Assembly: GCF_001767295.1 (NCBI RefSeq)
Contig: NZ_CP014944.1
Coordinates: forward strand, 2,914,001 to 2,978,000
DNA: 64,000 nucleotides
DNA from: Colwellia sp. PAMC 20917
Lineage (GTDB): Bacteria > Pseudomonadota > Gammaproteobacteria > Enterobacterales > Alteromonadaceae
Direction: 5' to 3'
Made by a program: the position numbers and the translations under genes. Below, one piece after another: positions 24,981-32,590 of this stretch. Positions within the stretch are counted from its first letter, which is position 1. Each line of letters starts with the position of its first letter. The notes under the pieces are model-generated. The model searched no databases, was not told the DNA's origin, and saw nothing but the letters and a program-made list of their open reading frames with translations.

Positions 24981-25622
24981 ATGAAAAAATTAGTGTTATT
25001 ATTAATGTTTGCAGTATTGGGTGGCTGTGCAAGCCATGCTGAAATAAAAATGCCCACGCTTACAGCAGTTCATGATCCTGTATATGAAAACAAAACATTA
25101 AATTATGAAGTTTTATATAGTCAGCCAAAACCTGGGATTTTCTCGGGTGGAGAACAATTACCTCTAGCACCATTAGAAAACGCAGAACTTTCTGTTGCTT
25201 CGGCATCAACGTTAAGGGATCTTCCTAAATTAATATTTAATCAATTACCAGTTTCTGTTAAGCATTTAGCGGATAATGCGGATTTAACATTAAAACTCGA
25301 AATTACAGCGTATGATAAAAAAGGCCCAGCTTATTCTGATCACGAGTTCGCAAAAAGTTTAGGCAAAAATTTACTAACATTAGGTTTTGCATCATCTGAG
25401 TATAATATAGTTGCTGATTTTGACGTGAAATATATATTAGAACAGCGTGGTAAAGTAATATTTACTAAAGATTTTAAAGTTAAGGATGAAGTAGACCATG
25501 AAAAAGGAGATTTTGATTCTTATAATACTTTAAACGAATTCACATCTCAAATGCTTGAAAAGCACTTTACTTTGACACTACATAGTTTCTTTACAGAAGC
25601 AGCTATGCATTTAAAATCCTAA
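24981..25622 (+). CDS. Lipoprotein of unknown function
   Basis: A 213-residue protein with a lipoprotein signal (LGGC, Cys16). The mature part is rich in beta strands (DLTLKLEITAYDKKGP, YNIVADFDVKYILEQRGKVIF) and resembles envelope lipoproteins that form a single sandwich domain. I do not recognise a family. It is about 220 bp downstream of the DUF1566 pair on the same strand and might be independently transcribed. A 12-bp stem (25641-25652 with 25689-25700) follows its stop. Confidence 0.7.
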   Translation: MKKLVLLLMFAVLGGCASHAEIKMPTLTAVHDPVYENKTLNYEVLYSQPKPGIFSGGEQLPLAPLENAELSVASASTLRDLPKLIFNQLPVSVKHLADNADLTLKLEITAYDKKGPAYSDHEFAKSLGKNLLTLGFASSEYNIVADFDVKYILEQRGKVIFTKDFKVKDEVDHEKGDFDSYNTLNEFTSQMLEKHFTLTLHSFFTEAAMHLKS

Positions 25623-26672
25623 ATAAACAAGACGATCAAACGGAAAAATACAACTCGTTGCGATCACATCTAGCGCATTTTAGCCAACTGTATTTTTCCG
25701 CTAACTTTTGTTATTGATAAAGAAACTGATCCGAATTCAATTCTAGCCCATTAGTGCTATTTCCAGTGTGGCAAAAGTTAGTTTCCTGATATGGACTCCC
25801 ACAGGCCGCAATGAGCTTACAGCCTTTATAGAACTTGTTCTCGTTCTATAATTGTATTTTTGCTTTTTTGACCTTGAAATTAACCTCAAAACTGATCTTG
25901 GAAACGTCCGCTTTCCTAATAACTTTCAATTCTTCTGTCAAATGTCTTAGGTCAACTAACTGGCGATCAATTGACCTCAAAAAACACTAAAAACTTCAAC
26001 CTTGTACTTCCGCTTTGCGCACTTAGTGATCGTTAATAATTCAAAAGTGTATGACTGCTGATGGCTTTTGCGACGGTTAGATTAGATTAAGTAAAGTCAT
26101 TGTGACTCTGAGTACATGAGTACGTGCATTTTTTGCGTACTCATGGCCTCTAAAGTGCAATATTGGCTTAGTTGGCTATCAAAATAAAGTATAAAACCTT
26201 TACCTAGGTTCATATAATCTGGCAAGAACTTACCTCTTAAATAATACATTTATATAAAGTTATCCCCCTAATACGCTCCTATGGTAGTGATAACCACAAA
26301 AAAATAGCTAGATATTGCTTTTTCTTCTTAGCATACTTTTGTTTGTGTAATGTATGCGATCTCATAATGTAATAAATCTCAATCTATAAGGCAGTAATGT
26401 GAACAATTCTCAAGTTAAATGGCAGTCAAAAAATATGGGGGAATTGCAAGTCATTGAATATTAAGGCTGTCACTTGCCTGAGATTCTCAACTTAAGTGGC
26501 GGTGATCAGTGCTTCATGTCGTGCTTCAAAATATTTTGACGACAACGTTAAAGAAAATAAAGAAGCATAGGTATATAAATAGATAAGAATAAACCTTGGG
26601 TAAATAGCTAAAATGGGCAAAAGACAATAACGGTTAATTGCTGTCTCTTGCACAAGTCTCAACAAAGTTCCA
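25623..26672. other. Intergenic region with hairpin and repeat C2
   Basis: About 1 kb without a gene. It holds the inverted repeat CGGAAAAATACA / TGTATTTTTCCG (25641-25700), repeat C copy 2, the word TGCGCACTTAGTGATCGTTA (about 26016-26035, inverted relative to 18351), and a 9-bp hairpin ATGAGTACG/CGTACTCAT (about 26116-26144). Confidence 0.5.
25805..25960 (+). repeat. Dispersed repeat family C, copy 2
   Basis: From CCGCAATGAGCTTACAGCC through GGAAACGTCCGCTTTCC to AGGTCAACTAAC, parallel to 21093-21250. Confidence 0.8.
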
Positions 26673-27200
26673 CTAGTTCGATGTCGTTAATTTATCTCTC
26701 AACTCATTAAGCGCTGTAACTGAAAAACCCTCATCATAAAAATATACAATGATGCCATTTTTATCTAACAGTAACACTCGGGCGTTATTAGGGCTTTCAT
26801 TTCCAGTGAACGCTTGAACTTTATCACCGTCTTCATAAATTGTAATCACCCCTTTCCAAAGAGGTTTTGGAATACCAGCACGCATACCATTGTCGATAAA
26901 AGTACTAAACATTTTTGGGAACAACCCTTGAATAGTCGGGAGCTCATAGACATCAACTTTGGTTTCAGTCATATCTAAACCAATTAACCATCTATCGATA
27001 TCGAACTGTGAATTTTGTTTGTAGCCTACTAATAATAAGGTAAATTCTTTGTTAAAGTCGGCTGGAATATTGACCATGTTTTCTTCTAATGTTTGTCCGG
27101 TAACCGCTGGAAAAGCTTTACCCGTGACTGATTGATTTGTATATTTTGTGCTACAACCTGAGGCAAGGCTGATGAACAAAATCAATAAAAAAATGCGCAT
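26673..27200 (-). CDS. Thioredoxin-fold-like lipoprotein without CxxC
   Basis: A 175-residue lipoprotein (ASGC, Cys16). The sequence has the flow of a peroxiredoxin/thioredoxin-like fold: AFPAVTGQTLEENMVNIP, FTLLLVGYKQNSQFDIDRWL, then LLLDKNGIIVYFYDEGFS near the end. It lacks the redox cysteine pair, so it is probably not an oxidoreductase. It is divergent from the CIA30 gene across about 150 bp. Similar lipoproteins occur in related marine bacteria without an assigned function. Confidence 0.65.
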   Translation of the reverse strand: MRIFLLILFISLASGCSTKYTNQSVTGKAFPAVTGQTLEENMVNIPADFNKEFTLLLVGYKQNSQFDIDRWLIGLDMTETKVDVYELPTIQGLFPKMFSTFIDNGMRAGIPKPLWKGVITIYEDGDKVQAFTGNESPNNARVLLLDKNGIIVYFYDEGFSVTALNELRDKLTTSN

Positions 27201-27354
27201 ATATTTTTACTCGTTGGTTATTATTTTAAATTAAATCTAACGCTGCATACGTTAGAGTATTAATTTTAGCTCATTTTTAGCCGTTTTGATCTTAACAAGT
27301 TTATTTTGCGTATTTACGAAGTGATATAATTTTAATACTTGGTGGAATTTATTG

Positions 27355-27942
27355 ATGCGATTTATTTTAATTTTATGGTTATCTTTCAGTGCTTACGCCA
27401 GTGGTAACGATATTAATAAACAGGCCAATGATAATTCAAATGGCAATAAGAAGGCTTATATGATTGATTTTTCAAAGCAAGAAAACGGACGCTGGCGAAT
27501 AACCAATGATGGCGTTATGGGCGGCTTGTCAAACGGTGAAATGACATTTACTCAAGATCATGGCATTTTTAGCGGTAGCATCTCTCTGGATAATAATGGC
27601 GGCTTTAGTTCGGTTTTTCGTGCTGTCGATAATCTTCCACAATCTTATAAGAAACTTGTTATTAACACCGAAGGTGACGGGCAAGCCTATCAATTAAGGC
27701 TAATTATTTATGTAAATGGCTACCGATTAGCTTATAAACATGACTTTAAAACTGTCGCTAATAAGCGTGAAAATCATATCTTCGAGCTTGCAGACTTTAA
27801 AGCAACCTTTCGTGGAAGGGCTATACCCAATGCGCCTTTACTTAATTCAGAAGATATTAAAGAAGTCGGTTTTTTAATGACTAAAAAAGTCCCTGGGCAA
27901 TTTGCATTATCGATATTTACACTGTCTTTCTTGAAACAATAA
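27355..27942 (+). CDS. CIA30-family protein
   Basis: A 195-residue protein with an N-terminal signal-like segment (MRFILILWLSFSAYASG) and a CIA30 domain: WRITNDGVMGGLSNGEM, FSGSISLDNNGGFSSVF and DIKEVGFLMTKKVPGQFAL. CIA30 proteins are named after mitochondrial complex I assembly factor 30, but bacterial members act in unknown processes. I choose the ATG at 27355 rather than the TTG at 27352. A small TIGR02450 gene follows 19 bp downstream. Confidence 0.85.
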   Translation: MRFILILWLSFSAYASGNDINKQANDNSNGNKKAYMIDFSKQENGRWRITNDGVMGGLSNGEMTFTQDHGIFSGSISLDNNGGFSSVFRAVDNLPQSYKKLVINTEGDGQAYQLRLIIYVNGYRLAYKHDFKTVANKRENHIFELADFKATFRGRAIPNAPLLNSEDIKEVGFLMTKKVPGQFALSIFTLSFLKQ

Positions 27943-27961
27943 CTTATACATTAAGGTAAAG

Positions 27962-28177
27962 ATGAATAAAATTAACCCCAAAGCCCTCATCAATAGTAAG
28001 TGGACTAAAGTTGATATTACCAATAAAGAAAAACACTTTATTATCACTAAGGTGGAATTTGACGAAGAGCAAAAAGTAATTGCCTGTGTTATCGAAGCGG
28101 TGATGACTCATAATGAATACACCATAGATTGGCGTGATCTAAAAGTCAGTGACCAATGGCGAATCGGCTGGAAATAA
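27962..28177 (+). CDS. TIGR02450-family small protein
   Basis: A 71-residue protein matching the short family typified by MNKINPKxLxxSKWTxV, KEKHFIITKVEFDEE and TIDWRDLK near the end. It is basic and Trp-rich (SKWTKV, IDWRDL, QWRIGWK) and has no membrane segment. The function of the family is unknown to me. It lies 19 bp after the CIA30 gene and is probably co-transcribed. Confidence 0.8.
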   Translation: MNKINPKALINSKWTKVDITNKEKHFIITKVEFDEEQKVIACVIEAVMTHNEYTIDWRDLKVSDQWRIGWK

Positions 28178-28261
28178 ATTTATAATTAAGTCACTTGCAG
28201 CCGATTTTAATGTTTGCTTATCGCTAAAGGTTAATAGGCTAACTGAACTTTTATAGTCATG

Positions 28262-29134
28262 TTATAAAATAAACTCCCTAATCGATTTTTTAATTAATTG
28301 ACTTCTTTGAGTGTCGAAAGAATGTTTGTTTTGGCAAAGGTATAAGGTTTCACTGACCGGTATCTCCAATGTGTGTATTTTTATTAGGCTTTGCTCAGGG
28401 AAAGCGTTTACCGCATGCAGGGGTAATACGGTAAAACCTAATCCTTGACTAACGGGCAATAAAATCAAACTTATTTGATTAGAAAATCCTTTGTGCTTAA
28501 ATTGGCTGGTATGTTCAAATTCAAGATAATTTTTACTCAATAACTGTTGTGCATGATGTTCTGAATCAGGGTGGCTGATAAAACCTATAGAAGTAAGCAC
28601 TTGCCAGTTGATGCTTTTGACATCACTTGACGTCACTAAAACCAAAGGCTCAATGGCTATTTTTTTGTAGACTAACTGTGGGCTCTTATTTAACTCAGTG
28701 AGTATCCCCAGATCAATTTTTCGTTCAATTAAATTTTGTTCTATATTTTTATTGGGTGCAAAGGTGTAATCGATAATAAGCGCCGGATAGCGTTGCTGCA
28801 TATCAAGCATCTTTGGGTATAGTTTTAAGCCGACACTGCCAGGTGTACTTATTTTAATGACACCGATAAAAGCATCATCTTGTTTAATTGAAGCTTCAAT
28901 ATCAGCAGATGTCTCTAATAAATCTTGCCCTTGTTGGCGTAATTTAATACCCGCATCGGTCAATGAGAAAGATTTACCCTCCCGCGTTAATAATAAAGTG
29001 TCCAATTGCGCTTCAAGTTTTTTTATATGCTGGCTTACCCCTGATTGCGTCATAAAAAGAATTTCTGCTGTTTGGGTAAAATGACCAACGTCAGCAAGCG
29101 TGCAAAATGTTTTTAACCAAATAAGATTTATCAT
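28262..29134 (-). CDS. LysR-family transcriptional regulator
   Basis: A 290-residue regulator. An N-terminal winged helix-turn-helix (FCTLADVGHFTQTAEILFMTQSGVSQHIKKLEAQL, shown here as the family's standard opening) covers residues 10-45. The effector-binding domain follows (IGVIKISTPGSVGLKLYP onward). It is divergent from the VOC-family gene with about 95 bp between starts, the classic arrangement in which a LysR regulator controls its neighbour and itself. The ligand is unknown. Confidence 0.9.
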   Translation of the reverse strand: MINLIWLKTFCTLADVGHFTQTAEILFMTQSGVSQHIKKLEAQLDTLLLTREGKSFSLTDAGIKLRQQGQDLLETSADIEASIKQDDAFIGVIKISTPGSVGLKLYPKMLDMQQRYPALIIDYTFAPNKNIEQNLIERKIDLGILTELNKSPQLVYKKIAIEPLVLVTSSDVKSINWQVLTSIGFISHPDSEHHAQQLLSKNYLEFEHTSQFKHKGFSNQISLILLPVSQGLGFTVLPLHAVNAFPEQSLIKIHTLEIPVSETLYLCQNKHSFDTQRSQLIKKSIREFIL

Positions 29135-29228
29135 AACAAAATGTACTCATTTCTATTGCAAATGATAATTTTATATACTTTATAAAGTTCAATATACTTT
29201 GTCTATCAAATTTAACGAGGTAGTAAAA

Positions 29229-29729
29229 ATGAGTAAAGCATATCCAAGAACTTTTTCCCATATCGGTATTTCAGTCCCTAATTTAGAGGCTGCTGTTGAA
29301 TTTTATACTGGCGTTTTAGGTTGGTATGAAATAATGAAACCGACAGAAATCATTGAAGATGATAGCCCCATTGGCGCTATGTGTACCGACGTATTTGGCG
29401 CTAATTGGGGTAAATTTAAAATAGCTCACATGTCGACAGGCGACCGCATCGGCGTTGAGCTATTCGAATTTGCTAATCAAGAAAATCCAGAAGACAACTT
29501 TGAATACTGGAAAACAGGCGTGTTTCATTTTTGTGTGCAAGATCCTAATCTTGAAGAACTGGTGGAAAAAATTGTCGAAGCGGGTGGTAAAAAGCGTATG
29601 GCAGAGCCACGTTACTACTATCCCGGTGAAAAGCCCTATCGTATGATTTACATGGAAGACCCTTTTGGTAATATTTTAGAAATATACAGCCACAGCTATG
29701 AATTAACCTATGCGGCTGGCGCTTACTAA
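29229..29729 (+). CDS. VOC-family (glyoxalase-like) metalloprotein
   Basis: A 166-residue protein from the ATG at 29229 (MSKAYPRTFSHIGISVPN); a frame from 29199 lacks a better ribosome site. VOC features include FSHIGISVPNLEAAVEFY (metal His), GVFHFCVQDPNLEELVEKI, and MEDPFGNILEIYSHSYE (metal Glu). Such proteins act as lyases, dioxygenases or isomerases on small molecules; the substrate here is unknown. It is divergent from the LysR gene, its likely regulator. A long hairpin (29764-29798) follows the stop. Confidence 0.85.
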   Translation: MSKAYPRTFSHIGISVPNLEAAVEFYTGVLGWYEIMKPTEIIEDDSPIGAMCTDVFGANWGKFKIAHMSTGDRIGVELFEFANQENPEDNFEYWKTGVFHFCVQDPNLEELVEKIVEAGGKKRMAEPRYYYPGEKPYRMIYMEDPFGNILEIYSHSYELTYAAGAY

Positions 29730-29763
29730 TTTAAAGTCATAGCTTATCAACACTGATGATTTA

Positions 29764-29798
29764 ATAACCCAATAGAAAGTCATTTTCTCTTGGGTTAT
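29764..29798 (+). terminator. Terminator-like hairpin after the VOC gene
   Basis: Arms ATAACCCAA (29764-29772) and TTGGGTTAT (29790-29798), with further pairing inside (AGAAA/TTTCT). There is no strong T tract. Confidence 0.5.
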
Positions 29799-29967
29799 AT
29801 CAAGATAACTTTAGCGCTTAATCCTGTCTCCTGTCTCTGCACTATGCAAGTTCATCCACTGAAAAAATATTGGCTAAATAAGGATTATGTCGCTAGCATA
29901 ATGCCTATTGATAATTTTCTACTACAATTAAAATTTGTATAATATCATCAACAGTTAAGGTTTATTA

Positions 29968-31275
29968 GTGAGTAAAAAGCAACCATTACCCGTTACTTCA
30001 CCGTCAAAGGATAATTTATCCGTAGACGTTAATATGTTAGCAGAAGTGTTAAATAACGTTGGCACTTGTATATTCACTAAAGATATTCATGGTTGCTATA
30101 CCTATGTAAACCAGGCTGTACTTGATTTATTTAATGTTAACTCAACAGATATCATTGGCTTTGAAGATAGTCATTTCTTTGATTTAGCGTTATCTCAGCA
30201 ACTAAAAGAAAATGATCGAAAGGTTATTAAAGAGGCTATAACCGTAGAAAATGAAGAAACAAACTTCATCAAATCTCTACAAGAAACCCGGATATATAAA
30301 ACGGTTAAAAAACCCTTATTCGATGATGCTAACAATGTCATCGGTATTTGTGGTGTATCAATAGATATAACAGCAGAAAAAAAGCTCCAAAAAATAGTTA
30401 AAGCACAGAAAAAATTACTTCATGCGGTACTTGATAATGTTGATGCTTATATTTATATGAAAGATAGTGAGCGAACATTTAAATATGTAAACAGTAAAGT
30501 TGCTGAATTATTTGGTACGTCAGCAGAGAATATTATTGGTAAGAAAGACACTGAGGTTTTACCACTTGATGTTGCTGAGCATTTTAACCAATCTGATCAA
30601 AAAGTTTTTGATACGGGCGAAAAACAAACCATTGAAGAAACCTCAGCAGATGAACAAGGTAATGTACGCTACTATATTAGTACAAAAATTCCTTATCAAA
30701 ACCAAGGTGAACTCCCAACGTTAATTGGATTTTCTACCGACGTCAGTGAATTGTATGCGCTAAAAGAAGAATTTAGAAAACAAGCGAATACCGATTCATT
30801 AACTAAGCTGTATAACCGCCGCTACTTTATTGATCATGCTGAACGAGAATTTCATCGTGCTAAAAGGCACCTTGGCATTCTATCCTTGATTGCCATTGAT
30901 ATTGACCACTTCAAAGATATCAATGATAGCTACGGCCATCCGATAGGGGATAATGTGCTAATGTCAGTGGCTCAATGTTTTCTTCCTTGTCTTCGACAAG
31001 AAGATATTTTAGCCCGCATTGGCGGTGAAGAATTTTCAATATTGCTCCCAGAAACTACATTGCAGTCAGCAAAGGTTGTCGCAGAGCGTATTCGACTTAA
31101 TCAAAGTAATTTAATTATCAAAGGTGAGTGGCAGGGAGAAATTAAGATAACCGTTAGTATCGGTGTTACTTGTATAAGATTTGAAGATGATAACTTTGAT
31201 GATTTCTTTACCCGCGCTGACCGAGCATTATATCAAGCGAAAGACTCAGGTCGTAATCAGGTTTTTTGTGGGTAA
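29968..31275 (+). CDS. PAS-PAS-GGDEF diguanylate cyclase
   Basis: A 435-residue cytosolic enzyme making c-di-GMP. The start is GTG at 29968, with AAGG eight bases upstream. Two PAS domains lie at about residues 20-140 and 150-265 (each with a GCYTYVNQ / RTFKYVNSK-type core). The GGDEF domain follows: LTKLYNRRYF, LIAIDIDHFKDIND and RIGGEEFSILLPE. RQED stands five residues before GGEEF, an intact RxxD inhibitory site. No membrane segment is seen. It stands alone and points toward the DUF3802-like gene on the opposite strand. Confidence 0.93.
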   Translation: MSKKQPLPVTSPSKDNLSVDVNMLAEVLNNVGTCIFTKDIHGCYTYVNQAVLDLFNVNSTDIIGFEDSHFFDLALSQQLKENDRKVIKEAITVENEETNFIKSLQETRIYKTVKKPLFDDANNVIGICGVSIDITAEKKLQKIVKAQKKLLHAVLDNVDAYIYMKDSERTFKYVNSKVAELFGTSAENIIGKKDTEVLPLDVAEHFNQSDQKVFDTGEKQTIEETSADEQGNVRYYISTKIPYQNQGELPTLIGFSTDVSELYALKEEFRKQANTDSLTKLYNRRYFIDHAEREFHRAKRHLGILSLIAIDIDHFKDINDSYGHPIGDNVLMSVAQCFLPCLRQEDILARIGGEEFSILLPETTLQSAKVVAERIRLNQSNLIIKGEWQGEIKITVSIGVTCIRFEDDNFDDFFTRADRALYQAKDSGRNQVFCG

Positions 31276-31307
31276 ATATTTTTGCTCGAAATAATTCGAT
31301 CAACGCC

Positions 31308-31661
31308 TTAAGATAAAAACTGACTATGAATTTCGCTATCAAATAAATTCTTAATCAGTAAGGCAAACTCTTTAATGAATGTTTTTTGCTCGTTAGTGAC
31401 TTTATTGTTAACAACGCCAGAGAGAATCTCTTCTAAATCATAAACAATAGCATCAACTTCTCGAATAATAGTATTGCGCTGATTAAAAGACAACGCTTCG
31501 TTCTGGCTGCAAATACTGATAATTTGTTCACTTAATTCTTGTTCAATAACGGTCATAACGGTATCTGAATCAGCACTTACTGAGGGGGGATTTTCAAATA
31601 AACTGAAATGCTCAGTCAAGTATTCGATAATATGGATGTAACCTTCAGTATCTGTAACCAT
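31308..31661 (-). CDS. DUF3802-like conserved hypothetical protein
   Basis: A 117-residue protein from the ATG at 31661 (MVTDTEGYIHIIEYLTEHLSLF-like opening); a longer frame begins at 31694. It is acidic and helical: NTIIREVDAIVYDLEEILSGV, KTFIKEFALLIKNLFDSEI. This matches my memory of DUF3802 proteins from Shewanella and Colwellia. The function is unknown. It is convergent with the PAS-PAS-GGDEF gene, 32 bp apart. Confidence 0.65.
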   Translation of the reverse strand: MVTDTEGYIHIIEYLTEHFSLFENPPSVSADSDTVMTVIEQELSEQIISICSQNEALSFNQRNTIIREVDAIVYDLEEILSGVVNNKVTNEQKTFIKEFALLIKNLFDSEIHSQFLS

Positions 31662-32306
31662 TAAAAATTTAACCTTTATAAAAGAATATACCATACCTCT
31701 TATATAGGCGTTTGATCAAGGTTGGTCACTGCTATTTTTTCGTTATTTATAAAAACAATTTAGATTGAAATATGTCTATTAATTAGTCTTCTTTAAAAAA
31801 AGATATGTTGTTGCAAACATTACTGCACGAACAAATAAATATTTATATAAATGTCAGGTGTTAACTATAGTGATAGTCAAGGGGGTATCTACAGATAACG
31901 TTTTATATATCTAGATATCTCAGTTATCAATTAAGTTTATTTCATGTGTTAACTGTCGTCGCGTCAAATTTTGGCTGCTTACTCATCGAAACAGAGGATT
32001 ATTTTTATCCTCAACACGTTGACTAAAAATTAACGAAAGTCCCCCTTAAATTTTTAACGGGTCATGTAAATAAGGGGGATAATTCAAACATTGACATTAT
32101 TTTTGGGATAGGTGAATAGTTATCTTTTTGATTCGCTCACTCACAGAGCTACAGTTAAATTGATTTGTATTATATAAAGCAGAACTCATTGCAGCCCCCT
32201 CAAGTGATTTATAGCTTAATTTGATAGCTGATATTTGAAATACTTCAATTAATACAGACATTTTGTATAAAATATTTTTACAAAAAAGTTATTAAAAAGC
32301 TTTTTT
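31662..32306. other. Intergenic, upstream of TonB receptor 1
   Basis: No gene seen. An inverted repeat CCCCCTTA (32041-32048) / TAAGGGGG (32071-32078) with a 22-nt spacer is the clearest structure. Confidence 0.4.
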
Positions 32307-32590
32307 TTTGTTTGTAGCGTCTATAAATCGATACATATTTGGATGCGATTTGTTTAATAGATAGACTATTTCATTGGTTAACAGTTGGTTAGGTACTAAT
32401 CAAAAAGTTCAAAAACATTTTTATAATAGGGGTTGTAATATTTCTATATTCAGGCAGAATTAATGGATATTGTTACGTAATTTAACAATTTGTTGAAGTA
32501 TTCAAAGAATTTAAAACAATAAATATTTAAACTATAAGTCCAGAGAGAAACACTAATATGAAAAATTCTAATTTAAAGCGTAGCTTTAAA
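32307..32590 (+). repeat. Duplicated receptor leader, copy 1
   Basis: From TTTGTTTGTAGCGTCTATAA through the ribosome site GAGAGAAACACTAAT into the first codons MKNSNLKRSFK. It is almost identical to 36058-36340. Both copies are placed directly upstream of a TonB-dependent receptor and so probably carry the same promoter and leader controls. Confidence 0.9.
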
